Part shown: positions 10,856-18,852 of the stretch, one piece after another
How positions within the stretch are numbered: the first letter of the stretch is position 1
Layout: each line of letters begins with the position of its first letter
Assembly: GCA_002382805.1 (NCBI GenBank)
Contig: DGAD01000034.1
Span: 54,013 to 118,012 of the forward strand
Direction of reading: 5' to 3'
Origin: Clostridiales bacterium UBA4039
GTDB taxonomy: Bacteria > Bacillota > Clostridia > Lachnospirales > Vallitaleaceae
DNA: 64,000 nucleotides
Program-made: the position numbers and the translations under genes
Notes under the pieces: generated by a model
What the model was told of the DNA's origin: nothing
Seen by the model: only the letters and a program-made list of their open reading frames with translations
The model's database searches: none

Positions 10856-11845
10856 TTAGTCACGTTTTCTACTACTTAAATAAACTGCTGCAATAATGAT
10901 GAGCCCCTTAAATATTCGTTGAATATAAGGCGATACACCAATCAAATTAAGCCCATTAGTCAAGACGCCAAGCATGACGGCTCCAATCAAGGTGCCCACA
11001 ATATGTCCGCGTCCACCGGCAATATCTGTTCCACCAAGAACCACTGCGGCGATTGCATCCAGTTCAAAACCTTCTCCTGCCATGGGTTGTCCCGACATGA
11101 GACGGGATGTGATAATGGTTCCCCCAATGGATGCTGTGATTCCACTAATAACAAAGGGGAGAATAATATATAACTTGGTCTTAATTCCTGATAGTCGAAC
11201 AGCCTCTTCATTGCCTCCAATAGAGTATATATAGCGCCCCATTGCTAAATGATTCAATATAATATAGGCTAAAATATAGACAATCGCCATAATCACTACA
11301 GGCACCGGAACAACACCGAGTACATATCCCCGCCCAATAATTGAAAACTGATCGGGTAAACCATTAAGCGGATAACCGCCTGTATAAAGTAAGGCAAGTC
11401 CTCTAGGAATTTGCATCATCGCTAGGGTTACAATAATTGCAGGCAACTTTGCAAAGGCAATCAAGACACCGTTAATCGTTCCAAAAAGTGCACCAATAAG
11501 AATTCCCAACAAAATCGCTACGCCAATAGGCATGCCAAAATCTGCCATTGCCGCTGCCATCATTGTTCCTGAAAAAGCCATAATCGATCCAACCGATAGG
11601 TCAATTCGAGAGCTAATAATCACAAAGGTCATCCCTGTTGCCAATATAGAATTAATCGTGACTTGTCTTAATACATTACTAATATTGGATGATGTTAAAA
11701 ATTCAGGAGAAAAAAGCGCCATGACAATACACAAGACGACCAGTGCAGTGATGGTAAACATCATCGGTTCATCAAAGAGTTTCTGTATTATGGATCGTAA
11801 TGCTGCTATTTGACTATTTGACTTTCTTTTGCTCGTATTATCCAT
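10856..11845 (-). CDS. Ribose-type sugar ABC transporter permease
   Basis: This membrane permease of the RbsC/XylH (BPD_transp_2) family has 329 residues and about nine hydrophobic segments. Family landmarks are the N-terminal FLTSSNISNVLRQ, SRIDLSVGSIMAFSGTMM, and near the C-terminus GGTDIAGGRGHIVGTLIGA, the segment that contacts the ATPase. I start at ATG 11845, which has GGAGG at good spacing; the frame remains open to 11896 only because it overlaps the ATPase gene. The 8-bp overlap with the ATPase stop suggests translational coupling. Confidence 0.9.
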   Translation of the reverse strand: MDNTSKRKSNSQIAALRSIIQKLFDEPMMFTITALVVLCIVMALFSPEFLTSSNISNVLRQVTINSILATGMTFVIISSRIDLSVGSIMAFSGTMMAAAMADFGMPIGVAILLGILIGALFGTINGVLIAFAKLPAIIVTLAMMQIPRGLALLYTGGYPLNGLPDQFSIIGRGYVLGVVPVPVVIMAIVYILAYIILNHLAMGRYIYSIGGNEEAVRLSGIKTKLYIILPFVISGITASIGGTIITSRLMSGQPMAGEGFELDAIAAVVLGGTDIAGGRGHIVGTLIGAVMLGVLTNGLNLIGVSPYIQRIFKGLIIIAAVYLSSRKRD

Positions 11846-13352
11846 TTTGCTTACCTCCAGTAGCATAGTACATGATTTCTTCCTGGCTTGTTTCATCTGT
11901 AATCAGCTCACCTGTAATGCTTCCACCATAAACGGTCAGCACGCGGTCACTGACACCTAATACCTCCGGTAGTTCTGAAGATATCATGATAATCCCCAAA
12001 CCTTCATTTGCTAAATCACGCATTAATTTATGAATTTCATATTTTGCTCCCACATCAATTCCGCGAGTCGGTTCATCAAAAATCAAGATATGACAATCTG
12101 TATTCATCCACTTGGCCAGTACAACCTTTTGCTGGTTTCCACCACTCAGATTTTTTACTTTTTGCATTAGATGGGGTGTTTTGATATTGAGTGAATCAAT
12201 ATATTTTTTAGCAATTTTATTTTCATCACTTTGTTTTCTAAATCCAAATCGACCACATGATTTTTTCATGTTGGACAATGTAATATTATCCTTTACGGTT
12301 GCCTCAAGGATAAGTCCCTGTGTCTTTCTATTTTCAGGCACAAGACCAATACCATAGTTTAGCGCTTGATGCGGCGAATGAATCGCTACAGGTTTATCCT
12401 CTAATAGTACTTGCTTACTCTGTGCACGATCCGCGCCGATAAGTAGACGAATAAGTTCTGTACGTCCTGCACCTACAAGACCTGCAATACCAAGAATCTC
12501 TCCTTGTCTTAATTCAAAGCTTGCATTCTTTACATATTTTCCTCGATTAAAATTACGTGCCTTTAATATGATTTTATTTTTTTTGATACTGTCATATGGT
12601 GGCTTTTGAGGGTATTGATTGTCACCTAACTCTCGCCCAACCATCATTCGGACAATATCTTTTGCGGTTACATTTTTGACCAAATCCGTTCCTGCAAAAA
12701 TTCCATCCCTTAGGCAAGAAAATCGGTCACAAATTTCAAAAATCTCATTCATATGATGGGATATAAAAATCATCGTTACGCCATCTGCTTTGAGTTTCTC
12801 AATCAGTTCAAAAAATTTCTTTGTCTCGCCTTCGGTTAAACTGGCTGTCGGTTCATCCATAATTAATACTTGCGGATTCTCCATGAGTGCTTTGATAATT
12901 TCAACGATTTGCTGTTGTGCTACGGTTAAACGATCAACCGGTATATCTAGATTAACTTCCACTCCGATTTTATCTAGAAGCTTTTGTGCCTGACTTTTCA
13001 TCTTTTTGCGATCTAGAATCCCTGAAGATCTTTTTAATTCCTTGCCAAGAAAAATATTCTCATAGGCATTTAAATACGGTACAAGACTAAATTCCTGATG
13101 AATAATGCTAATTCCAAGCTTCTGGGCTTCTTTTGGATCTAAGATACTCATCGGTTTGCCTTTAAATAAAATAACGCCTTCGGTCTGTTGGTAGATTCCA
13201 ACTAGTATCTTCATAAGCGTGGATTTACCCGCTCCATTTTCTCCGACGAGTGCATGAATCTCTCCTGCATATATATCTAACGTCACATCATGAAGTGCCG
13301 TCACCCCAGGAAATCTCTTGGTAATGTTTTTAATTTCTAGTATTTTCTCCAA
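11838..13352 (-). CDS. Ribose-type sugar ABC transporter ATP-binding protein
   Basis: This is a 504-residue tandem ABC ATPase of the RbsA/MglA/XylG type. The first half has an intact Walker A (GENGAGKST), Q-loop (HQEFS), signature (LTVAQQQ) and Walker B (VLIMDEPTA). The second half has the degenerate Walker A usual for this family (GLVGAGRTE) and an intact LSGGNQQK signature and IFDEPTRGID. It energises uptake with the permease and the lipoprotein encoded either side. The start codon is TTG (13350-13352) behind an AAAGGGGG ribosome site; no ATG is available in a sensible place. It serves as a useful intact comparison for the dead ABC domain of the kinase at 15237-17120. Confidence 0.92.
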   Translation of the reverse strand: MEKILEIKNITKRFPGVTALHDVTLDIYAGEIHALVGENGAGKSTLMKILVGIYQQTEGVILFKGKPMSILDPKEAQKLGISIIHQEFSLVPYLNAYENIFLGKELKRSSGILDRKKMKSQAQKLLDKIGVEVNLDIPVDRLTVAQQQIVEIIKALMENPQVLIMDEPTASLTEGETKKFFELIEKLKADGVTMIFISHHMNEIFEICDRFSCLRDGIFAGTDLVKNVTAKDIVRMMVGRELGDNQYPQKPPYDSIKKNKIILKARNFNRGKYVKNASFELRQGEILGIAGLVGAGRTELIRLLIGADRAQSKQVLLEDKPVAIHSPHQALNYGIGLVPENRKTQGLILEATVKDNITLSNMKKSCGRFGFRKQSDENKIAKKYIDSLNIKTPHLMQKVKNLSGGNQQKVVLAKWMNTDCHILIFDEPTRGIDVGAKYEIHKLMRDLANEGLGIIMISSELPEVLGVSDRVLTVYGGSITGELITDETSQEEIMYYATGGKQNG

Positions 13353-13387
13353 GAAAACACCCCCTTTTTAGTTATGTGAAAAGTGAG

Positions 13388-13415
13388 GATGTATAGCGGA
13401 AAACCGCTATACATC
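13388..13415 (-). promoter_or_regulatory. Perfect intercistronic hairpin between binding-protein and ATPase genes
   Basis: Twelve perfectly paired bases (13388-13399 with 13404-13415) flank a four-base loop. No T-run follows on the minus strand, so it is not a standard terminator. Such hairpins after binding-protein genes usually stabilise the upstream mRNA segment or partly attenuate the downstream genes, giving more binding protein than membrane components. Confidence 0.75.
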
Positions 13416-13423
13416 TATAGGTT

Positions 13424-14431
13424 TTACCAAGTAAATCCTTCTGCATTTTCTTTTGTCAGTTTTTTCACTTCAATTGGCATCACTTCTGGAACAATCGATC
13501 CCCAGTATTTTGCAAGAGCAATCCCCAAACCAATACGTACTTGGTCGCGTGGGAATTGTGCAACTGTACATTTAAAGATGTCACCGTTTAAGATTGCATC
13601 GACCGCTTCTGGATGTCCATCCACGCTATATAAGCCAATATCTTTTTGCGCTGACTCAATCGCTGCCAAAGTTCCAAGGGCTCCACCATCATTGACACTA
13701 AAAATCGCAGAAAGGTCTGGATGTGCCTGCATCATGTTCTCTGTAACGGTCATTGCTTTATCTCTTTCTTGCTGACCATTTTGATTGTCAACGATTTCAA
13801 TTCCCGGATAATTTGCAACGGCAGCTTTAAACCCTTCAACACGCTCAAGAATTGGAACCACCGGAATACCGTTTAAGATAGCAACTTTTCCTTCTCCGCC
13901 TAAGTCTTCTGCCATTTGCTCTCCTGCCAAATAACCTGCATCATAGTTTTTGGATCCGGCAAAAGAATCAATGGGTCCATTTGCCTGCGCATCAATCGCA
14001 ACGACAATAACCCCCGCATCTTTGGCTTGAATAACTGCCGCTTCAACGCCTACACTATCCGTTGGGTTGATCAAGAGTATATCAATCCCTTTTTGAATCA
14101 TATCTTCAATATCACTAATCTGTTTGTTCACATCATGGGATGCATCTGTCGTGATAGCCGTAGCACCAATCGAAGCACACGCTTCTTCAAAAGCTTCGTG
14201 CATCGTTACAAAATATGGGTTATCCATGTCTTGAAACGACATCCCTATAACAAGATCACCCGTTGCATTTGCACTGCCTGAACCGCTATCATCTGTTGAT
14301 GCATCTTGCTTAGCTGTCGTTCCTGAAGTTTCATCTTTACCTGAACCGATTGGTTCTTGTGTACATCCGCTAAGTACGAGTACCAATACTAATATCATTG
14401 CTACCATAATTCCAAAACGTGTTCTTTTCAT
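13424..14431 (-). CDS. Sugar-binding lipoprotein of ribose-type ABC transporter
   Basis: The 335-residue periplasmic-binding-protein-like lipoprotein belongs to the RbsB (Peripla_BP_4) type. The lipobox is LSGC, with cysteine at residue 23. A Ser/Thr/Gly/Asp-rich linker leads into the mature fold, which begins DLVIGMSFQDMDNPYFVTM. Typical family segments follow: INPTDSVGVEAAV, VVAIDAQANGPID, and AIFSVNDGGALGTLAAI. It delivers substrate to the permease/ATPase pair encoded downstream. The ATG has an AAAGGAG site. The 206-bp gap upstream carries the terminator and hairpins described separately, so expression probably depends on read-through. Confidence 0.9.
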   Translation of the reverse strand: MKRTRFGIMVAMILVLVLVLSGCTQEPIGSGKDETSGTTAKQDASTDDSGSGSANATGDLVIGMSFQDMDNPYFVTMHEAFEEACASIGATAITTDASHDVNKQISDIEDMIQKGIDILLINPTDSVGVEAAVIQAKDAGVIVVAIDAQANGPIDSFAGSKNYDAGYLAGEQMAEDLGGEGKVAILNGIPVVPILERVEGFKAAVANYPGIEIVDNQNGQQERDKAMTVTENMMQAHPDLSAIFSVNDGGALGTLAAIESAQKDIGLYSVDGHPEAVDAILNGDIFKCTVAQFPRDQVRIGLGIALAKYWGSIVPEVMPIEVKKLTKENAEGFTW

Positions 14432-14543
14432 TGCTTATCTCTCCTTTGATTTTTTTAGTTGGTGTTGAACGCGTAACTATCCCCACAAGCCTCCTTTCAT
14501 ACTTGCTACGTTGTTAACTTTAAATGCCTTTAACGTGTCAAAA

Positions 14544-14597
14544 AAAGCCTTACAGATTTGTGAATGATGTGTCATCACAAATTATCTGTAAGGCTTT
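14544..14597 (-). terminator. Intrinsic terminator between the ANTAR regulator and the sugar operon
   Basis: A 14-bp basal stem (14544-14557 with 14584-14597) continues into an inner stem TTGTGA/TCACAA. On the minus strand it is followed by seven T. It lies 41 bases after the regulator stop and about 110 bases before the binding-protein gene. It either ends the two-component operon or works as the attenuator of the sugar operon. Confidence 0.88.
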
Positions 14598-14631
14598 CAT
14601 AACCTTTTTCAAATGCCACTCATAAGCATTT
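14590..14631 (-). promoter_or_regulatory. Candidate ANTAR antiterminator: two similar hairpins, the second overlapping the terminator
   Basis: Hairpin 1 (14631-14611, minus) has a six-pair stem AAAUGC/GCAUUU. Hairpin 2 (14606-14590) has AAGG/CCUU. In both, a closing U-G pair leaves a seven-base loop beginning UAUGA (UAUGAGU and UAUGAAA). The 3' arm of hairpin 2 is the same sequence that forms the foot of the terminator's 5' arm, so the two structures exclude each other. This is the architecture known for ANTAR protein targets such as those of EutV. The loops do not match the published six-base A1/G4 consensus, so the assignment is inference from structure and position. Confidence 0.5.
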
Positions 14632-14637
14632 TGTATT

Positions 14638-15213
14638 TTATTTTTGAATTAACTCATTGGCTTCGATAATTTTTTCGGCTAATGTTGCCATCTTGATATT
14701 TTTATCTCGGCTCATCTTTTGAAGCTTTTTCATCGCTTCATGTTCTCGCAAATGATGGTTTTCCATCAAAATTCCTTTGGCTCTCTCGATGTACTTACGG
14801 TCTTCATACTTTTTTTCCGTTTTTATCAGCTGTTGTTCGATATTTTTATAATCTAAAAATCTACTATTACTTGTCTGTATCGCCACTTTGATGTCTTGCT
14901 TGGATATAGGTTTAATTAAATATGCATATACTCCAACTTCATTGGCTTTCTTGACTAATTTTTGATCATGGTATCCGCTAACGATAATACTGGGGATCGA
15001 TAGTTTTTCATTGATCTGTCTAAGTGCATCAATACCATTAATAATAGGCATATTGATATCCATAATAACCATATCCGGTTTTTTTTCTAGTACCTGCTTA
15101 ACTGCATCCTTGCCATCTGTTGCTTCTCCAATTACTTCATGTCCTAGTTCTTCCAGATTCGCTTTGAGTCCCATAAGTGAAATATACTCATCTTCAGCAA
15201 TAATAACCTTCAT
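14638..15213 (-). CDS. Response regulator with ANTAR RNA-binding domain
   Basis: The 191-residue protein has a receiver domain with acidic pocket E7-D8, phospho-acceptor D52 (VIMDINMP) and the conserved lysine in LIKPIS. It is followed by a helical linker and an ANTAR domain (YIERAKGILMENHHLREHEAMKKL, in part). ANTAR proteins dimerise on phosphorylation and bind paired RNA hairpins to prevent transcription termination. Two candidate hairpins and a terminator lie directly downstream. The partner kinase gene ends 23 bp upstream. I choose ATG 15213, which has AAAGGGG at five bases; upstream in-frame ATGs overlap the kinase stop and lack a good site. Confidence 0.9.
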   Translation of the reverse strand: MKVIIAEDEYISLMGLKANLEELGHEVIGEATDGKDAVKQVLEKKPDMVIMDINMPIINGIDALRQINEKLSIPSIIVSGYHDQKLVKKANEVGVYAYLIKPISKQDIKVAIQTSNSRFLDYKNIEQQLIKTEKKYEDRKYIERAKGILMENHHLREHEAMKKLQKMSRDKNIKMATLAEKIIEANELIQK

Positions 15214-15236
15214 AAAATCCCCTTTCATTAAAACCA

Positions 15237-17120
15237 TTATCTGCCTAAAAAAATTCTTTCCGAATCTAATCTGATATTAACTTTTGCACCTGAATCATTG
15301 GTAAATTCAATAACGCCTTTGAATTCATTCTTGATCATGGATGTTACAATGGTCAACCCTAAACTTTTGTCTTTTTCTATATTAAAGTTTGGGGGAAATC
15401 CTTTTCCATTATCATGAATCTGAACATAGACTCCATTATGTTTTTTATATCCCAATATCATGACTTTTTTGTTCATATGCACCTGATCTGTAAATGCATA
15501 TTTGTTACAGTTACAAATCAATTCATTAATCAATAAAGCAATCGATGTCGCTTTACTATAGGGTATAAACATATCTTCAAAATCCACTTCTATATCCACA
15601 TCGGATTCCAATTCTGAAAATTCAATGATGACACTAATGAGCTCTTTGATATTGATGATACTGCGTCCCAATTGATCTTTTGATAACAAATCATGGACAG
15701 CGGCAATACTTTTAATTCTAGAAATCGTATTATCCAATATATTTTCAACTTCATTCTTATATTCTTGACTGATATATCTTTTTTGCAAGGCAATATAGCT
15801 GCTGATTGCTTGTAAATTGTTTTTTATTCGATGATGGCTTTCTTGCAGCATCGCTGAACGTCCGATAAGACGCGTATCTTCAATAGATATTGCCGCCTGT
15901 TGAGCAAATGCCATTAAATATTTTGCTTCTTCTTTTGAATGTACGTATGTTTCCTTATAAAAAATCTGTATAACACCTGCCACTCTTGAGCGAATACTTA
16001 ACGGGACACAGATAAGGGTTTTAACTTGCCCTTTTTCTTTAAAATACGAACAAAATTCTTTATCACGATGATTCGAGTAAAATAGCGTATCTTCATCCAA
16101 TAGCTGAAAAACAAAGTCTTCACGAACTTTTACATGCAAGGGTTCATCCTTATGATATACGTAGGTATCAATTTTTGTACGTGTACTATAATCTAACAAA
16201 TCAATACACGTCCCATCACAATTCATGGCTTTTGACACACTTTGAGCTAAAAACAACAGAACGTCCTTTAATTCATACTCGGAAGTCAAGAGTTCAGCTG
16301 CTCGAAAAACACTATTAAGCACCTCTTCATTTTCATCATATTTTATATCCAGATGACTGTCTTGAACGCTATTATCTTTTTTAAAACTATAACTATCCAA
16401 AAGGCGAAGAAGTTTACGCGGATCATTTTTAGCTTCTGCTGCTGTGAATTTACCTACGCTTTTACCTTTTGACAATACTGAAATATTATCAGCTATCTTT
16501 AATGCTTCTTCCCAGTTTTTTGTTACATAGATGACACTGCCTCCATGCCGCTTATATTCTTGTAGTATTTTAAATAGTGTCGAGACTTTTGATGTGCTTA
16601 AGTTTTCTGTCGGCTCATGTAGGACAACCAGTTGCGGGCTATGCATAAATGTCTTGGCTATTTCTAATAGCTTGCATTGTTCTTGTGTCAACCTTGCTAC
16701 TTTTTCTTTGACATGGATATGTATATTCAGATGCTGTAACACTTCTTCTGATTTTTTCTTGATTTTTCTCCAATGAATAAATTGTGTTCCTCGAATTTTG
16801 GGCAAACGGTTCAGCCATAAGTTTTCAGCTACCGTCAAATGACGGACCAAAGAATTTTCTTGAAATAAAAAGGCTATATCTTGATTCGATCGATTCAATA
16901 AGGACTTGGGACTTAACTGCTGACCATCGTAAAACACTTGTCCTTCTTCCAGGGGTGTAATCCCCGCCAACACAGATACAAACGATTTTTGTCCGGAATT
17001 ATTTTCACCGACGATAACATGTATCTCACCTCGTTTTAATTCAAGGGATATATTTGAAATTTTAAATCCATCAGGACTTTGCCCTGCCAAGTTAACAACT
17101 TTTAATATTGTATCTGACAC
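15237..17120 (-). CDS. Histidine kinase with N-terminal degenerate sugar-ABC ATPase domain, GAF and HisKA_2 domains
   Basis: This is a 627-residue fusion. Residues 1-240 align along their length with the first ABC domain of RbsA-type ATPases, but every catalytic motif is altered. Walker A is GENNSGQKS (38-46, lysine replaced by Q44), the signature is LTQEQ (144-148), Walker B is VVLHE (165-169, Asp replaced by His), and the switch histidine is K201. A GAF domain follows (about 268-415), then a HisKA_2 dimerisation domain with H430 in ESHHRIKNNLQ. A C-terminal ATPase domain has an N-box (INELICNCNKYAF) and a G-box (DNGKGF). The start is GTG with GGAG. It presumably phosphorylates the ANTAR regulator encoded next; the ABC-like domain is probably a sensor or docking module. 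Confidence 0.9.
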   Translation of the reverse strand: MSDTILKVVNLAGQSPDGFKISNISLELKRGEIHVIVGENNSGQKSFVSVLAGITPLEEGQVFYDGQQLSPKSLLNRSNQDIAFLFQENSLVRHLTVAENLWLNRLPKIRGTQFIHWRKIKKKSEEVLQHLNIHIHVKEKVARLTQEQCKLLEIAKTFMHSPQLVVLHEPTENLSTSKVSTLFKILQEYKRHGGSVIYVTKNWEEALKIADNISVLSKGKSVGKFTAAEAKNDPRKLLRLLDSYSFKKDNSVQDSHLDIKYDENEEVLNSVFRAAELLTSEYELKDVLLFLAQSVSKAMNCDGTCIDLLDYSTRTKIDTYVYHKDEPLHVKVREDFVFQLLDEDTLFYSNHRDKEFCSYFKEKGQVKTLICVPLSIRSRVAGVIQIFYKETYVHSKEEAKYLMAFAQQAAISIEDTRLIGRSAMLQESHHRIKNNLQAISSYIALQKRYISQEYKNEVENILDNTISRIKSIAAVHDLLSKDQLGRSIINIKELISVIIEFSELESDVDIEVDFEDMFIPYSKATSIALLINELICNCNKYAFTDQVHMNKKVMILGYKKHNGVYVQIHDNGKGFPPNFNIEKDKSLGLTIVTSMIKNEFKGVIEFTNDSGAKVNIRLDSERIFLGR

Positions 17121-17169
17121 GCATTGTTCTCCAATCGTATAAAAATTACAATAAAAAACACCTATCTAT

Positions 17170-17190
17170 TGTCACATTTGTAATATGACA
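17170..17190. repeat. Imperfect 21-bp palindrome in the kinase leader
   Basis: TGTCA at 17170-17174 and TGACA at 17186-17190 form the outer arms, with further AT/AT pairing inside. It lies between the consensus promoter and the kinase start. It could be an operator or a weak RNA hairpin; nothing identifies a binding protein. Confidence 0.35.
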
Positions 17191-17259
17191 TGTAGTAGGC
17201 ATCCATAACCAACACATATTCACCAACCATAAGTGAATTATTTCTTAACTTCTGTACAA

Positions 17260-17288
17260 ATTATACAATGACTATAATAAATTGTCAA
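17260..17288 (-). promoter_or_regulatory. Consensus sigma-A promoter of the kinase-regulator (and sugar) operon
   Basis: The minus strand reads TTGACA (17288-17283), a 17-base spacer, then TATAAT (17265-17260), an exact match to the housekeeping consensus. It gives a leader of about 130 bases before the GTG of the kinase gene. No comparably good promoter is visible between the regulator and the transporter genes. Confidence 0.85.
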
Positions 17289-17361
17289 CACATTTTTTAA
17301 AATTCTTGTCAAACACGCATCAAATACTCTTAAAATGCTCAAATTAAATTGCCCGGAAAAA

Positions 17362-17388
17362 AACCCCTGGATCAATGATCCAGGGGTT
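17362..17388 (-). terminator. Intrinsic terminator of the cold-shock gene
   Basis: A 12-bp GC-containing stem (17362-17373 with 17377-17388) has a three-base loop and is followed on the minus strand by a run of T. It lies 23 bases beyond the csp stop codon and separates csp from the kinase promoter. Confidence 0.9.
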
Positions 17389-17411
17389 AAGCGTCTATAT
17401 ATTATAAATAA

Positions 17412-17609
17412 TTATAGGCTAACTACGTTTTCAGCTTGAGGGCCTTTGTTTCCTTCAACTACGTCGAATTCTACTTTTTCGCCTTCTTCTAAAGTTTTGA
17501 AACCGTCTTTTTGGATTTGTGAGTAATGTACAAATACATCATTTCCTTCGTCTGAAGTGATAAAACCAAATCCTTTGTCTCCATTAAACCATTTAACTGT
17601 TCCTGTCAT
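17412..17609 (-). CDS. Cold-shock protein, CspA family
   Basis: The 65-residue single OB-fold protein binds single-stranded RNA or DNA and melts mRNA structure. RNP1 (KGFGFI, residues 13-18) and RNP2 (VFVHY, residues 25-29) are both intact. It begins [13 protein letters not shown] and has the family's usual length. The ATG has a CGGAGG site. A leader of more than 100 bases follows a possible promoter (TTGATT, 16 bases, TATGAT), consistent with the long 5' leaders of cold-shock genes. The adjacent fatty-acid desaturase is another typical low-temperature function. Confidence 0.95.
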   Translation of the reverse strand: MTGTVKWFNGDKGFGFITSDEGNDVFVHYSQIQKDGFKTLEEGEKVEFDVVEGNKGPQAENVVSL

Positions 17610-17806
17610 AATAAATTACCTCCGAATTTTTATTTCCTTGATTCATTTGTAACACAAAACTATAGCTTTCTTTCAATAAAAATTCAGCTGATAATTTGAT
17701 ACACATAATACAAGGTTGATTTAATCATACACTATTTTCAGAAAAAATCAAGTCTTTTTAGCAAATTTGTATGATTTTTTCTAAATTTCCTTCAAAAAAA
17801 TGAGTA

Positions 17807-18808
17807 TTAATTATAGTTTTTCCTCAATTTTAATTCTTTGAAGGAAATTAACCGTTTTCTTTTTTGATCATATATTTGTAATAATGCCAGTTTTAAACTC
17901 TCTTTAAAGCCAACTGTCTTGACACTTTGCAACTCATTTATACTGTAATAACACTTCTTCAGATGATAGTTTGGAATTCGTGAATTCAAGTGATGAATAT
18001 GATGATAGCCAATGTATCCGCTAAACCATTCTAAAATGGATGGAAGCTGATAGAATGTACTTCCCTTTAACGCGGCATCAACACTATTCCATTCACTGGC
18101 TTCTTCCCAGTAGACATCTTCAAATTGATGCTGTACGTAAAACATCCACACGCCGATGGATCCTGCAACAAACATCACCGATAGCTGAATCAAAAGATAG
18201 GCTTCTATACCAAACATCAAGGACAATACGATTGCTTGTACCAAAATCCCAACATTTGTAACTACATAACCGATATGCTCTTTTTGAGACGCATGTTTTG
18301 TTGGAAAACGTTGAAGAATGGTAAAAAGAAAAATCGGTGCCACGCCAAAAAGAAATAGCGGATGTCTAAACAAACGATACCAACCTTTCATTAATACAGG
18401 CTGTGCCTTATATTCTTCAACCGTTAACGTCCATATGTCCCCTGCGCCTCTTCGATCAAGGTTACCTACTGCGCCATGATGGATATTATGGTCTTTTTGC
18501 CATGCAGGATATGATGTAAATGTGAGAATTCCAAAGAAAAATCCAAGCCTTCGATTCCATTTTTCACTAGCGGTAAACGATTGATGCGTACAATCATGGA
18601 AAAGGATAAATACGCGAACCATAAATAATCCATTTAAAATTATTAAGGGAATCAGAACAAACCAACTCACCTGTGCTTTATATAGATACATGGTAAACAT
18701 TAATAAGGCTATATATACTACAACTGTATTCATTATCTGACTGATAGCTTTTTTTAGACTCGGTGTTGCAAAAGGTTTTAACTGTTGATTCCATTCTTTT
18801 CTTGTCAT
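17807..18808 (-). CDS. Membrane fatty-acid desaturase (di-iron, Des-like)
   Basis: The 333-residue integral membrane enzyme introduces a double bond into acyl chains of phospholipids using O2 and an electron donor. All three histidine boxes are present: HDCTH (71-75), HNIHH (107-111) and HHIHH (269-273), which bind the di-iron centre. Two hydrophobic pairs lie before box 1 and between boxes 2 and 3. It resembles Bacillus Des. The gene follows accA of the FAS II operon by about 85 bp with no terminator between, and has its own promoter with an embedded Fur-type operator. An oxygen-dependent enzyme is notable beside an otherwise anaerobe-like gene set. Confidence 0.88.
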   Translation of the reverse strand: MTRKEWNQQLKPFATPSLKKAISQIMNTVVVYIALLMFTMYLYKAQVSWFVLIPLIILNGLFMVRVFILFHDCTHQSFTASEKWNRRLGFFFGILTFTSYPAWQKDHNIHHGAVGNLDRRGAGDIWTLTVEEYKAQPVLMKGWYRLFRHPLFLFGVAPIFLFTILQRFPTKHASQKEHIGYVVTNVGILVQAIVLSLMFGIEAYLLIQLSVMFVAGSIGVWMFYVQHQFEDVYWEEASEWNSVDAALKGSTFYQLPSILEWFSGYIGYHHIHHLNSRIPNYHLKKCYYSINELQSVKTVGFKESLKLALLQIYDQKRKRLISFKELKLRKNYN

Positions 18809-18852
18809 AATATCTCCTTTACGATAATATGTAGTATTGATTACTACTTATT

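Noticed and set aside
14484..14497. Strong ribosome-site-like AAAGGAGG in the leader of the sugar-binding gene, followed by GTG
   Set aside because: The possible start codons are only one to three bases away, too close for initiation, and the short frame has no recognisable peptide. I see no support for a leader peptide.
15237..17120. Possibility that the degenerate ABC motifs come from a frameshift or sequencing error
   Set aside because: The frame is continuous, flanking residues align well with RbsA, and the substitutions fall separately in four motifs, which points to true divergence.
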